Counted from the stretch's first letter, positions 1 to 7,908 are shown. The stretch: DNA of 21,944 bases from an uncultured Desulfovibrio sp. (GCA_900547595.1 URHE01000030.1:1-21944), one strand, 5' to 3'. Made by a program: numbers and translations. Notes: a model not told the origin generated them from the letters alone.

Positions 1-1
1 C

Positions 2-1057
2 GAGATCGTGCGCATGCACTGTTCCAGCGGCACCACCGGTTCGCCGGTGGCCATCTGCCACACGCAGAACGACATCAACTCCTGGGCGGACCTCATGGCC
101 CGCTGCATGTACATGGTGGGTGTGCGCCGCGATGACGTCTTTCAGAACATGTCGGGCTACGGTCTGTTCACGGGCGGCCTTGGCATTCATTTCGGCGCGG
201 AACGGCTCGGCTGCATGACCATTCCGGCCGGCGCGGGCAATTCACGACGCCAGATCAAACTTGCCAAGGATTTTCATACGACGGTGGCGCACATCCTGCC
301 TTCCTACGCGCTTATCCTCGGCGAGCATTTGCGCACCATGGGCGAGGACCCGCGCGACTTTCCCCTGCGCATCGCCCTGGTGGGCGCCGAGCCGTATACG
401 GAAGAATTCCGCCGCCGTATCGAGGAGCTCTTCGCCATGAAGGCGTACAACTCCTACGGCCTTTCCGAAATGAACGGTCCCGGCGTGGGCTTTGAATGCC
501 TGGCCCAGGAGGGCCTCCACATCTGGGAGGACGCCTATATCCCCGAAATCGTCGACCCGGCCACGGGCGCCCCCGTGCCTGAGGGCGAGGTGGGCGAGCT
601 GGTCATGACGAGCCTCTGCCGTCAGGGCATGCCCATCCTGCGCTACCGCACGCGCGATCTCACCCGCTTTCTCCCCGGCACCTGCTCCTGCGGACGGCGG
701 CACCGGCGCATGGACCGCATCCTCGGCCGCGCGGACGACATGTTCATCGTCAAGGGCGTCAACATCTATCCCATGCAGATCGAGGAAGTCATCATGACCT
801 TCCCCGAAGTGGGGCAAAGCTATCTTATCCTGCTGGAAAACAACGGCTTCGGCGACGTCATGCGCGTCCAGGTGGAGATACGCGACGAGTATTTCGTGGA
901 AGACATGCGCGTTCTCCACAATTTGCAAAAGGTCATCGCCCAGCGCCTGCGCGACGAGATACTTGTCACGCCGAGCGTCGAGCTGGTGGAAAGCAACAGC
1001 CTGCCCCGCGCCGAAGGCAAGGCCATACGCGTGCGCGACCTGCGCGTGAAGAAGTAG
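2..1057 (+). CDS. paaK: Phenylacetate-CoA ligase (PaaK family), 5'-truncated by window edge
   Basis: This is an AMP-forming ligase that activates phenylacetate, or a related aryl acid, to its CoA thioester in the cytoplasm. The reading frame is open from base 2, so the gene starts outside the window. About 351 residues are visible against roughly 430-440 for the family, so some 80-90 N-terminal residues are missing. The adenylate-binding P-loop SSGTTGSP lies at visible residues 8-15. It is followed by the PaaK signature YGLSEMNGPG, the hinge-region RYRTRDLTR and GRADDMFIVKGVNIYP, and the usual C-terminal domain. A CSCGRRH segment precedes the hinge, as in other PaaK proteins. The stop lies 12 bp before the DUF456 gene, which suggests co-transcription. 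In anaerobes PaaK-like enzymes often act in aromatic amino acid breakdown with indolepyruvate oxidoreductase, but that upstream context is not visible. The exact substrate is inferred from family only. Confidence 0.9.
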   Translation, partial: EIVRMHCSSGTTGSPVAICHTQNDINSWADLMARCMYMVGVRRDDVFQNMSGYGLFTGGLGIHFGAERLGCMTIPAGAGNSRRQIKLAKDFHTTVAHILPSYALILGEHLRTMGEDPRDFPLRIALVGAEPYTEEFRRRIEELFAMKAYNSYGLSEMNGPGVGFECLAQEGLHIWEDAYIPEIVDPATGAPVPEGEVGELVMTSLCRQGMPILRYRTRDLTRFLPGTCSCGRRHRRMDRILGRADDMFIVKGVNIYPMQIEEVIMTFPEVGQSYLILLENNGFGDVMRVQVEIRDEYFVEDMRVLHNLQKVIAQRLRDEILVTPSVELVESNSLPRAEGKAIRVRDLRVKK

Positions 1058-1069
1058 AAGTACCACCGT

Positions 1070-1657
1070 ATGGAATTTTTCCCCTTTGCCTCCCTGTTGG
1101 CGGGAGCCTTCATCGCGCTCCTCTGTTGCGTGCTGTTCCTCAACATTTTCGGGCTGCCCGCCAACTGGATCATCCTCGGCCTGGTGGCCCTCTGGAAGCT
1201 GGTGGCTCCGACCGCATCCCTTGATGTCTGGTTCTGGGTGGCAATGGTGGGCTTCGGCCTGCTTGGCGAGGCGCTGGAACTGGGCGTCCAGGTGGTCAAG
1301 GCCCGGCATTACGGCTCCAGTTCCTCGGGAACCTTCGCCGGCATGGTGGGCGCCTTTGTGGGCGCCATCCTGCTGGCGCCGCTTTTCTGGGGGCTCGGCG
1401 CCCTGCTCGGCGCCCTGGTGGGCGCGTGGCTCGGCTGCTATGCCATGGAGCTTTTTAAGGGGCGCCCGGCAAACGAAGCCATGAATGCGGCCATGGGCGC
1501 CATGATGGGGCGCTTCCTCGGCACTGTCTGCAAATGCGGCACAGGGGCCGCCATGATCGCCCTCACCGCCCACCACATCTGGCCTGACGCCACCGTGCCG
1601 GAGGTCCCGGCGGAGGTCGTCCGCCTGTTCCTGCACGCCGCGCAGCTGTGTTGCTGA
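1070..1657 (+). CDS. DUF456 family integral membrane protein
   Basis: This is a 195-aa hydrophobic protein of unknown function. Its segments match the DUF456 family: an N-terminal membrane pair containing NIFGLPANWIILGLVALWKL, a second region FWVAMVGFGLLGEALELGVQ, and a glycine-rich stretch SSSGTFAGMVGAFVGAI followed by further hydrophobic helices to about residue 140. The amphipathic glycine-rich hairpins are typical of this family and suggest four to six membrane passes in the inner membrane. The start ATG is 12 bp after the paaK stop, and only a weak purine stretch (AGAAG) precedes it. The 3' end abuts or slightly overlaps the following methyltransferase gene. The neighbours do not give it a function. 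The family assignment is by eye. Confidence 0.82.
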   Translation: MEFFPFASLLAGAFIALLCCVLFLNIFGLPANWIILGLVALWKLVAPTASLDVWFWVAMVGFGLLGEALELGVQVVKARHYGSSSSGTFAGMVGAFVGAILLAPLFWGLGALLGALVGAWLGCYAMELFKGRPANEAMNAAMGAMMGRFLGTVCKCGTGAAMIALTAHHIWPDATVPEVPAEVVRLFLHAAQLCC

Positions 1658-1665
1658 GGTGTTCC

Positions 1666-2418
1666 GTGCCGTTGAATGCCGTTGAAGTGGTGCTGGTCAG
1701 GACGCGCTTCCCTGAAAATATCGGCATGGCCGCCCGCGCGTGCGCCAATATGGGCTGTTCGCGCCTTTGCCTTGTGGCGCCCGAACGGTGGGAGATGGAA
1801 AAGGCGCGCCCGCTGGCGACGCCCAAGGGCCTGCCCGTGCTTGAAGGCACGCGCGTGGCCCCCACGCTGGCGGAAGCCGTGGCGGGCAGCGGCCTTGTCA
1901 TGGGCACCACCGCGCGCCTCGGCGGCTGGCGCAAAAGCGTCCTCACCGCCGATCAGGCCGCAAGCGTGGCAGCGCAGGCCATGCGCGCAGGCAACGGCAT
2001 TTCGCTCGTTTTCGGTTCGGAAGACCGGGGCCTGAGCAATGAGGAACTGCTTCTCTGCCACCGTCTTGTCACCATTCCCACTGAGGGGGCGGCAAGCTCG
2101 CTCAATCTGGCTCAGGCGGTCCTCATCCTGCTGTATGAATGCTCCCGCGCCCTGCGGGACAGGGGCACAAGGGCGGCCCTCCCCGAGCCCGAAAGCGCCC
2201 CCGGAGCGCGCGGCATCACCGCGGCGGAGCAGGAACGCCTCATGGAAAGCTTCAAGGCCATGCTCCTGACGCTGGATGTCCTGCACGGCGGCAATCCGGA
2301 CTACTTTCTCCTGCCGTGGCGCCGGCTCTTCGGCCGCGCGCGCCTGCGACGGCACGAATATGACGCGCTCATGGGCCTGTGCCGCCAGGTGCGCAACAAA
2401 CTCGGAAATGACTGCTGA
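1666..2418 (+). CDS. trmJ: TrmJ/TrmH-family (SPOUT) tRNA 2'-O-methyltransferase
   Basis: This is probably an S-adenosylmethionine-dependent RNA ribose 2'-O-methyltransferase, most like TrmJ, which modifies nucleotide 32 of the tRNA anticodon loop. All three SPOUT motifs are present: motif 1 in VLVRTRFPENIGMAARA with the conserved Asn and Arg, motif 2 in LVFGSEDRGLSNEEL, and motif 3 in ASSLNLAQAVLILLYE, which forms the trefoil knot binding AdoMet. The GTG at 1666 is chosen because GAGGT lies at the right distance and homologues begin near here (250 aa). An in-frame GTG at 1648 would add six residues and overlap the DUF456 gene. The C-terminal 90 residues resemble the helical extension of TrmJ. 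The exact target nucleotide is inferred from the family; the methyltransferase class is secure. Confidence 0.87.
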   Translation: MPLNAVEVVLVRTRFPENIGMAARACANMGCSRLCLVAPERWEMEKARPLATPKGLPVLEGTRVAPTLAEAVAGSGLVMGTTARLGGWRKSVLTADQAASVAAQAMRAGNGISLVFGSEDRGLSNEELLLCHRLVTIPTEGAASSLNLAQAVLILLYECSRALRDRGTRAALPEPESAPGARGITAAEQERLMESFKAMLLTLDVLHGGNPDYFLLPWRRLFGRARLRRHEYDALMGLCRQVRNKLGNDC

Positions 2419-2454
2419 CGGCGTGCGCTCCGGGAGTTCCGGGAGCCCCTCCCC

Positions 2455-3558
2455 TCACACATTGAAGAGAAAGTGCATGACGTCCCCGTCCTGCACCACA
2501 TAGTCCTTGCCCTCCACGCGCAGGACACCGTCCGCCCGGCAGGCCGCCTCGCTGGCGTGGCTCATGTAGTCGGCATAGGAAATGACTTCGGCGCGGATGA
2601 AACCGCGTTCAAAATCCGTATGGATGACGCCCGCGGCCTGCGGCGCCTTCCAGCCCGTGTGGATGGTCCAGGCGCGCACTTCGTCCGGCCCGGCGGTGAA
2701 ATAGCTGCACAGGCCCAGGGTTGCGTAGCCCGTGCGGATGATGCGGCCAAGACCGTTTTCCTCCACGCCATAGGAAGCCAGCAGTTCCGCCTGCTCTTCG
2801 TCCGGCAGGCCTTGCAACTCCTCTTCGAGGCGCGCGCAGATGCGGGCAAAGCCCGCACCGCGCGCTTCGGCCAGGGCGCGGAGCTTTTCGGAATGGGCAT
2901 TGCCTTCGGCCATGGCGTCCTCATCCACATTGGCGCAATAGATGACGGGCTTGGCCGTGAGCAGGCCAAGCTCCCGCCAGGAGGCGAGAAAGGCGTCACA
3001 GGATTCCGGCAGGGCAAAGGTGGAGGCGGGTTTGCCCGCGTTGAGCTGCGCGAGCAGCTCTTCCATGACCTCCGCCGCCGCTTTGGCCTCCTTGCTGCCC
3101 TTGGCGGCCTTGCGCAGACGTTCCAGACGCTTTTCCACGCTTTCCATGTCCGCCAGGAGCAGTTCCGTCTCAATGGTTTCCACATCACGGAGCGGGTCAA
3201 CGCTGCCATCCACATGGACGATATTCTCGTCCTCAAAACAGCGCGCCACCTGCACGATGGCCGCGCATTCGCGGATATTGCCAAGGAACTGGTTGCCCAG
3301 GCCCTCGCCCTTGCTGGCGCCGCGCACCAGGCCCGCAATGTCGATGAAGTCCACCTGGGCATGGATGGTGCGCTGCGGCGTGACCTTGCGGGAGAGCGCG
3401 TCCACACGGGCATCCGGCACGGCCACCGTTGCCTTGTTGGGCTCGATGGTGCAGAAGGGATAGTTGGCCGCCTGCGCATTCTGCGCTTTGGTCAGGGCAT
3501 TGAAAAGCGTGGATTTGCCCACATTGGGCAGCCCGACGATGCCGATGCTCAGTGCCAT
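2455..3558 (-). CDS. ychF: Redox-regulated ATPase/GTPase YchF
   Basis: YchF (OLA1 type) is a ribosome-associated P-loop NTPase of the Obg family, usually ATP-preferring. The protein is 367 aa, normal for the family. The Walker A/G1 motif GLPNVGKST is at residues 9-17, G3 is in DIAGLVRGASKGEG, and the G4 position reads NVDE in place of NKxD, the known YchF change that relaxes guanine specificity. The C-terminal TGS domain ends in the characteristic DVMHFLFNV. The start at 3558 is preceded by AGGAG on the minus strand and begins MALSIGIVG as homologues do; the frame is open further upstream but that extension has no family support. It is monocistronic: it converges with trmJ across 36 bp and diverges from the tetrapyrrole operon. 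A sigma70-type promoter lies at 3632-3660. Confidence 0.96.
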   Translation of the reverse strand: MALSIGIVGLPNVGKSTLFNALTKAQNAQAANYPFCTIEPNKATVAVPDARVDALSRKVTPQRTIHAQVDFIDIAGLVRGASKGEGLGNQFLGNIRECAAIVQVARCFEDENIVHVDGSVDPLRDVETIETELLLADMESVEKRLERLRKAAKGSKEAKAAAEVMEELLAQLNAGKPASTFALPESCDAFLASWRELGLLTAKPVIYCANVDEDAMAEGNAHSEKLRALAEARGAGFARICARLEEELQGLPDEEQAELLASYGVEENGLGRIIRTGYATLGLCSYFTAGPDEVRAWTIHTGWKAPQAAGVIHTDFERGFIRAEVISYADYMSHASEAACRADGVLRVEGKDYVVQDGDVMHFLFNV

Positions 3559-3631
3559 GACAACTCCTGTGGTTCCGAAACGATAGTGGCCGCCGCAGCG
3601 GGGCGCATCCAGACGCCGTCCGCAACTGTTC

Positions 3632-3660
3632 AGCATAGACAGAATGCCGCAAAGAGGCAA
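3632..3660 (-). promoter_or_regulatory. Candidate sigma70 promoter for ychF
   Basis: On the minus strand this reads TTGCCT, a 17-bp spacer, then TATGCT. Both hexamers are close to consensus and the spacing is optimal. Transcription would start near 3625, leaving a leader of about 65 nt before the ychF ATG at 3558. The element is read by eye and not tested. Confidence 0.6.
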
Positions 3661-3742
3661 GACGGCCTGTCCGGCCTTGCAATCGGCGCGCCCTCCTGTA
3701 TGCTTGGGCGCATCCCCGGGATGCGGCTCCGCCACGGCCATG

Positions 3743-3778
3743 AGAGCGATTTGGTAATGAAAGTACCCAAACCGCTCT
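3743..3778 (+). other. Interrupted inverted repeat / RNA hairpin in the leader of the tetrapyrrole operon
   Basis: AGAGCG at 3743-3748 pairs with CGCTCT at 3773-3778. After one mismatch, TTTGGTA pairs with TACC(C)AAA, allowing one bulged base. The loop is short and A-rich (ATGAAAG). This gives about 13 base pairs and ends 67 bp before the start codon of the precorrin-2 dehydrogenase gene. No T-run follows on either strand, so it does not look like an intrinsic terminator. I could not match it to a riboswitch class I know. Confidence 0.55.
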
Positions 3779-3845
3779 GGCGACGCGGTAGCTGGCGCCC
3801 GCGCCGAATGGCGGTAGCCGTAAAATGTTCTAAGGATGACACGCC

Positions 3846-4613
3846 ATGCCCTTTGCCTATCCGCTCTTTCTTTCCCTCGAAGGCGAGCACTGTCTTGTGG
3901 TCGGCCTGGGCGAGGTCGGCATGCGCAAGCTCGCCGGGCTGCTGGCCTGCGGGGTGGGTTCCGTGCTGGCGCTGGATACCCGTCCGGAGCACATGCCGCT
4001 GGAGACCGCGCCTGGCGCCGAGGGCGCGCGGCTCATGGCGGACGCCCGCGTGCGTCTGGAACGCCGCGCCTGCACCCCTGACGATATACGCGCGAGCCGT
4101 CTGGTTTTTGCCGCCACGGACGATGCGCACGAAAACGCGCGCATTGCCGGATTGTGCCGGGAAGCGCGCGTGCCCTGCAATTGCGCGAGCGCCCCGGAAC
4201 TCGGCAATTTTGCCGTGCCCGCCGTCGCGCGCAGGGGGGAGCTGTGCGCGGCGCTTTCCACCGGCGGGGCAAGCCCGGCCCTGGCGCGGCGGATGCGCCG
4301 CGATCTGGAGGGCTGGCTGGCTCCCCATGCGGCTCTGGCGCGCTTTCTCGGTCGCCTGAGGCCCCTGGTCCTTGCCATGGGGAACGATACGCGGCACAAT
4401 AGGGAACTGTTTCGCAAAGTGGCGGCCTCACCGCTGAGCGCGTGGCTGGTTACGGGCGATTACGCCCGCTGCCGAGACTGGCTTGCGGCGGAGTTGCCGC
4501 CCCCCCTGGCCGCGCATGCCATCCCGCTCCTGGAGGCGTGCGCCGAAACGTCCCTGATGCGGGAAACAGCCTCCCGCACCGTCACTGACGGAGAGTCACA
4601 TGAGTTTCGCTGA
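3846..4613 (+). CDS. Precorrin-2 dehydrogenase / sirohydrochlorin ferrochelatase-like protein (SirC/Met8/CysG N-terminal type)
   Basis: This enzyme is expected to oxidise precorrin-2 to sirohydrochlorin with NAD+, on the siroheme/heme/cobalamin branch. The 255-aa protein begins with the family pattern FAYPLFLSLEGEHCLVVGLG. It has a Rossmann dinucleotide motif GLGEVGMRKLAGLL at about residues 20-33, then LVFAATDD, VPCNCASAPELGNFAVPA and ALSTGGASPALARRMR, all diagnostic of the CysG N-terminal/Met8 fold. There is no uroporphyrinogen methyltransferase domain, so it is not a full CysG. AAGGA precedes the ATG. The 3' end overlaps the next gene by 14 bp, indicating coupling. In Desulfovibrio this gene type lies beside hemA and acts as a stand-alone dehydrogenase. 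Whether it also inserts iron cannot be told from sequence. Confidence 0.9.
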   Translation: MPFAYPLFLSLEGEHCLVVGLGEVGMRKLAGLLACGVGSVLALDTRPEHMPLETAPGAEGARLMADARVRLERRACTPDDIRASRLVFAATDDAHENARIAGLCREARVPCNCASAPELGNFAVPAVARRGELCAALSTGGASPALARRMRRDLEGWLAPHAALARFLGRLRPLVLAMGNDTRHNRELFRKVAASPLSAWLVTGDYARCRDWLAAELPPPLAAHAIPLLEACAETSLMRETASRTVTDGESHEFR

Positions 4614-5442
4614 TCTTCTCGCGCCTGAAACCTCCACGGCCATTACCCTGGCGGTCTATGCGCTCGCGGGTGCGATCGGTCTCATGGGCATGCTGGCCCG
4701 CCGCATCGCCTGGCGCCGGGCCGCGTGCGCGCTTTCGGGCGCGGCATTCGTCTGTCAGACGCTCATCCTCGCGCTCGGCGCGCATGGCGCGCACCCCGGC
4801 GGCCTGACGCTCGGCGCCTATCTCCAGATGCTCGCCTGGTTCATCCTTCTGTGCGGGCTGGCGCTGTGGGTCCGCTTCCGGCAGGAGGCGCCGCTCATTT
4901 TCGCGGCCCTGCTCGGCCTTATTCTCTTTCTCATGTCCACTCCCTGGCTGGAACTGGCCATGCCCCTGCCCGCTTCGCTCAAGGCGCCCTTTTTCGCCCT
5001 GCATATCGGCGCGCTTTTCCTGAGCCTCGGTCTGCTGACGCTGGCCTTTGCCGCCGGGGCGCTCTTTCTGTTTCTGGAACGGCGCATCAAGAGCAAACAG
5101 CGCATGCGCGGCATCTGGCAGGACATGCCGGCCCTCGCCATCCTTGACCGAATCAATGCCTTCTGCGCCCTGACGGCCTTCCCCCTCTATACCGTGGGCA
5201 TCGTGACGGGCCTTTTCTGGGCGCGGCCTGTTTTCGGGAGCGCCTTCACCGGCGACCCAAAGGAAGTGGTGAGTATTCTTGCCTGGCTTCTGCTGGCCGT
5301 CCTCTTCCACAACCGGCTCGCCAACGGCTGGAAAGGCCGCAAGCCCGCGCGGCTGGCCGTTTTCATTTTTCTGCTCTCGCTGTTTTCCCTTGTTGTGGTC
5401 AATGCCTTTATGGAAACGCATCACGCCTTTGTGCGCGGATAG
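4600..5442 (+). CDS. HemX/CcsA-like cytochrome c assembly membrane protein
   Basis: This is a 280-aa integral membrane protein of the CcsA/CcmC/HemX superfamily. Hydrophobicity suggests about eight transmembrane helices. A conserved-looking His sits in FFALHIGALFLSLGLLTLAF, and a second His is in LFHNRLANGWKGR after the periplasmic-loop remnant FTGDPKEVVSILAW. In haem-handling CcsA/CcmC proteins that loop carries a tryptophan-rich WWD motif. Here only the DPKE part remains and the tryptophans are absent, which fits HemX proteins found next to hemA better than a true cytochrome c synthetase. The ATG is preceded by GGAGAG and overlaps the upstream gene by 14 bp. hemA starts 9 bp downstream. In Bacillus, HemX lowers the level of glutamyl-tRNA reductase; a similar role here is inference from family and position. 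Confidence 0.85.
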   Translation: MSFADLLAPETSTAITLAVYALAGAIGLMGMLARRIAWRRAACALSGAAFVCQTLILALGAHGAHPGGLTLGAYLQMLAWFILLCGLALWVRFRQEAPLIFAALLGLILFLMSTPWLELAMPLPASLKAPFFALHIGALFLSLGLLTLAFAAGALFLFLERRIKSKQRMRGIWQDMPALAILDRINAFCALTAFPLYTVGIVTGLFWARPVFGSAFTGDPKEVVSILAWLLLAVLFHNRLANGWKGRKPARLAVFIFLLSLFSLVVVNAFMETHHAFVRG

Positions 5443-5451
5443 GCGGGGCGT

Positions 5452-6750
5452 ATGCGGCACGACATCGTTCTTGTGGGGCTGAACCACCGCACGGCGGGCG
5501 TGGATGTGCGCGAACGCTTCGCGCTGGCCGAGCATTGCGCGCCCGAGACCTGGGCCGTCCCCTGTGACGGCCCGGTGGCCGAGGCGCTCATCCTTTCCAC
5601 CTGCAACCGCGTGGAACTGGTGGGCGTGGGTGAGGACGGCGGCGCGATCCGCGAATATCTGTTGCGTTCCTGGGCCGGGGCGCGGCATGCCGCCCCGGAG
5701 GAACTCACGCCCTATCTGTATGAGCACAGGGACATCAGAGCCGTGCGGCATCTTTTCGCCGTGGCCTCCAGCCTGGATTCCATGGTTTTGGGCGAACCGC
5801 AGATCCTGGGCCAGCTCAAGCAGGCGTACAGGAAGTCAGTGGAAAGCCGGAGCACGGGCGTCATCCTCAACCGGCTCCTGCACAAGGCGTTTTCCGTGGC
5901 AAAGCGCGTCCGCACCGAAACCGCGGTGGCCGCCAATGCGGTTTCCATCAGTTATGCCGCCGTGGAACTGGCGCGACGCATTTTCGGCGACATGCCCACC
6001 CACCGGGCGCTCCTGGTGGGCGCGGGCGAAATGGCGGAACTGGCGGCCATGCATCTGCTTCAGGCGGGCATCGATGAAATCGTCGTCGTCAACCGCACCC
6101 GCGAACGCGCCGTGGAGCTGGCGAAACGCTTCCATGGCCGGGCCGCGGGCTTTGACGAGCTGGGCGCCCGCATTGCCGAGGCCGACATCGTCATCACCTC
6201 CACGGGTTCGCCGGAACCTGTCATCCGCGCCCGCGACCTCCGCGCCGTGCTCAAAACCCGCAAGAACCGGCCCATGTTTTTCATCGACATCGCCGTTCCG
6301 CGGGATATCGATCCGGACGTCAACGGACTGGACAACGTCTATCTGTACGACATCGACGACCTGCGCGAGGTGGTGGAGGAAAATCTCGCCGGGCGCCGGG
6401 AAGAAGCCGCCAAGGCCGAAGCCATCCTGGACGAGGAAGTGGCGCAGTTTTCCCGCTGGCTGCAAAGCCTTGAAAGCCAGCCCACCATCGTTGACCTTGT
6501 CCACCGGGGCGAACGCGCCGCCGAGGAAGAACTGGCGCGGACCCTGAAACGCCTCGGTCCGCTGGATGAAACACAGCGGGCCGCCATCACGGCCATGGCC
6601 CACGCCATCGCACACAAGCTCAATCACGCCCCGATCATGTTTCTCAAGGAAGACGGCATGGCGCGCGAGGGCGCGCCCGCCCGCGTCAGCCTTGTGCGCC
6701 GCGTCTTTGCCCTCGACGCGCCGCGCGGACGGCGCGGCCATGGGGAGTGA
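5452..6750 (+). CDS. hemA: Glutamyl-tRNA reductase
   Basis: HemA reduces Glu-tRNA(Glu) to glutamate-1-semialdehyde with NADPH, the first committed step of C5-pathway tetrapyrrole synthesis. The protein is 432 aa, normal length. It opens with the family pattern VGLNHRTAGVDVRERFA. The catalytic Cys51 is in LSTCNRVEL, and the general-base His100 is in AVRHLFAVASSLDSMVLGEP. The NADPH Rossmann motif VGAGEM is at about residues 189-194 with NRTRERA after it. The C-terminal helical dimerisation domain includes HKLNHAPIMFLKE. The start is 9 bp after the HemX-like gene, with a GGCGGGG stretch as a weak ribosome site. tilS begins 3 bp after the stop. The product is shared with the precorrin-2 dehydrogenase two genes upstream. 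No leader or operator specific to hemA is visible. Confidence 0.97.
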   Translation: MRHDIVLVGLNHRTAGVDVRERFALAEHCAPETWAVPCDGPVAEALILSTCNRVELVGVGEDGGAIREYLLRSWAGARHAAPEELTPYLYEHRDIRAVRHLFAVASSLDSMVLGEPQILGQLKQAYRKSVESRSTGVILNRLLHKAFSVAKRVRTETAVAANAVSISYAAVELARRIFGDMPTHRALLVGAGEMAELAAMHLLQAGIDEIVVVNRTRERAVELAKRFHGRAAGFDELGARIAEADIVITSTGSPEPVIRARDLRAVLKTRKNRPMFFIDIAVPRDIDPDVNGLDNVYLYDIDDLREVVEENLAGRREEAAKAEAILDEEVAQFSRWLQSLESQPTIVDLVHRGERAAEEELARTLKRLGPLDETQRAAITAMAHAIAHKLNHAPIMFLKEDGMAREGAPARVSLVRRVFALDAPRGRRGHGE

Positions 6751-6753
6751 GGC

Positions 6754-7908
6754 GTGCCCCCTGCCCCCGATCCGGCACGCTCCCGCCCCTGCTCCCTGCC
6801 CGCGCTTCAGGACCTGCCACCGCGGGACGCCCGCCTCTGCCTTGATGTCGGACGGTTCTGCCGACGGGAGCTTGGCCTTGCGCCCGGCGCCCATCTGCTG
6901 CTTGCCCTTTCCGGCGGCGCGGACTCCACGGCGCTTGCTGTCCTGCTGACCCTGCTTGCCCCACGGATGGACCTGCGCCTGTCCGCCCTGAGCGTGGACC
7001 ACGGCCTGCGGCCGGAAAGCCGCGGGGAGACGCGCCAGGTATGCGCGCTGTGCCGGGACCTGGGCATCGCCTGCGCGGTACGCCGCGCCGATACGGCGGC
7101 CGCGGCCGCGGCATGGGGCTGCGGCCTGGAAGAGGCCGGGCGCAAGGTGCGCTATGCCCTGCTGGAAGAGGAACGCGCGGCCCTGAACGCGGACTGGATC
7201 CTCCTCGGGCATCATGCGGGCGATCTGAGCGAGGATGTGCTCCTCCGGCTCACACGCGGCGCGGGCTGGCCGGGTCTGGCGGGCATGGCCCCCCGCGATG
7301 ACGCGCGCCGCCTGCTCCGTCCCCTGCTCTTTACCGCCCCCGAAGCCCTGCGCGCCTTGCTGCTGCGTCTGGGCATCCACTGGAGCGAGGATGCGAGCAA
7401 CGCCTCCCTTGACTACCGCCGCAACCGCCTGCGCCATGAGGTCCTGCCGCTGCTGCGGCGGGAAAATCCGGCACTGGACAGAGGCTTTGCCACCCTGCAC
7501 AGGCTGGGGAGCCTGGACGGGGACTTCTGGGAGGAAACGCTGGATCGCGCGCTGGCCGCGCACCCCTGGCAGAACGGGACGGAAAACGGCGCACCGGCAG
7601 TCACGCTGCCGCGCGGCCTGCTGTCCGCGCTCCATCCGGCGGCGCGGCTGCGTCTGTATGTCCGTGTCTGCCGCGCGCTCAGAGCAAACAACAGCGCGCG
7701 CGGCGGAGGCACACGCGGTCAGCCCAGGGCCGCCACTCTGCTCGCGCTGGACGCCGCCCTGCGGGAGGGACGCGGCAATACGCGCTTCCAGCTTCCCGGC
7801 GCTCTGGAAGCGCTGGTGCGCGGCGGCTGCGTCCGTTTCACGGCGGTTCAGCCCTCGCGGAGCAAGGCCAGCGCCGCCTCGGTCACACCACGCACATCCA
7901 GGCCCTGA
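6754..7908 (+). CDS. tilS: tRNA(Ile)-lysidine synthase
   Basis: TilS uses ATP and lysine to convert cytidine 34 of the CAU-anticodon tRNA(Ile) to lysidine, so that it reads AUA. The 384-aa protein has the N-type PP-loop SGGADS at residues 53-58, SVDHGLRPES, a LLGHHAGDLSEDVLLRLTRG segment and the substrate-handling motif EDASNASLDYRRNRLRHEV. It is somewhat shorter than the roughly 430-aa E. coli form, with a reduced C-terminal domain. The start is GTG, 3 bp after hemA and preceded by GGGGAGTGAGG; the first 25 residues are proline-rich and poorly conserved, so a later start is possible. The last 61 bp overlap the 3' end of dxs on the other strand. Confidence 0.93.
   Translation: MPPAPDPARSRPCSLPALQDLPPRDARLCLDVGRFCRRELGLAPGAHLLLALSGGADSTALAVLLTLLAPRMDLRLSALSVDHGLRPESRGETRQVCALCRDLGIACAVRRADTAAAAAAWGCGLEEAGRKVRYALLEEERAALNADWILLGHHAGDLSEDVLLRLTRGAGWPGLAGMAPRDDARRLLRPLLFTAPEALRALLLRLGIHWSEDASNASLDYRRNRLRHEVLPLLRRENPALDRGFATLHRLGSLDGDFWEETLDRALAAHPWQNGTENGAPAVTLPRGLLSALHPAARLRLYVRVCRALRANNSARGGGTRGQPRAATLLALDAALREGRGNTRFQLPGALEALVRGGCVRFTAVQPSRSKASAASVTPRTSRP

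Larger units (their letters stand above)
3559..3845. other. Divergent intergenic region ychF / tetrapyrrole operon
   Basis: These 287 bp separate two divergent transcription units. The ychF-proximal half holds the ychF promoter (3632-3660). The other half holds the hairpin at 3743-3778 and, after it, two copies of GCGGTAGC (around 3785 and 3811) flanking a short GGCG/CGCC stem. A TAAAAT at 3821-3826 could be a -10 for the plus-strand operon but has no convincing -35. I see no supported gene here. Confidence 0.7.

Noticed and set aside
242..1636. Long minus-strand open frame (464 codons) opposite paaK and the DUF456 gene
   Set aside because: It is antisense to two recognisable genes, is His/Gln/Gly-rich in the way GC-rich shadow frames are, spans a gene boundary and has no family resemblance.
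2425..2450. GC-rich inverted repeat between trmJ and ychF as a bidirectional terminator
   Set aside because: GCTCC/GGAGC gives only five contiguous pairs and no T-run follows on either strand.
3743..3845. Cobalamin or c-di-GMP-I riboswitch in front of the tetrapyrrole operon
   Set aside because: GGTAGC occurs as in some riboswitch 3' parts, but the conserved B12-box or the receptor-loop sequences and pairing order are not present.
5836..7635. 599-codon minus-strand open frame opposite hemA and tilS
   Set aside because: Shadow of two conserved genes, crossing their junction; no recognisable domain.
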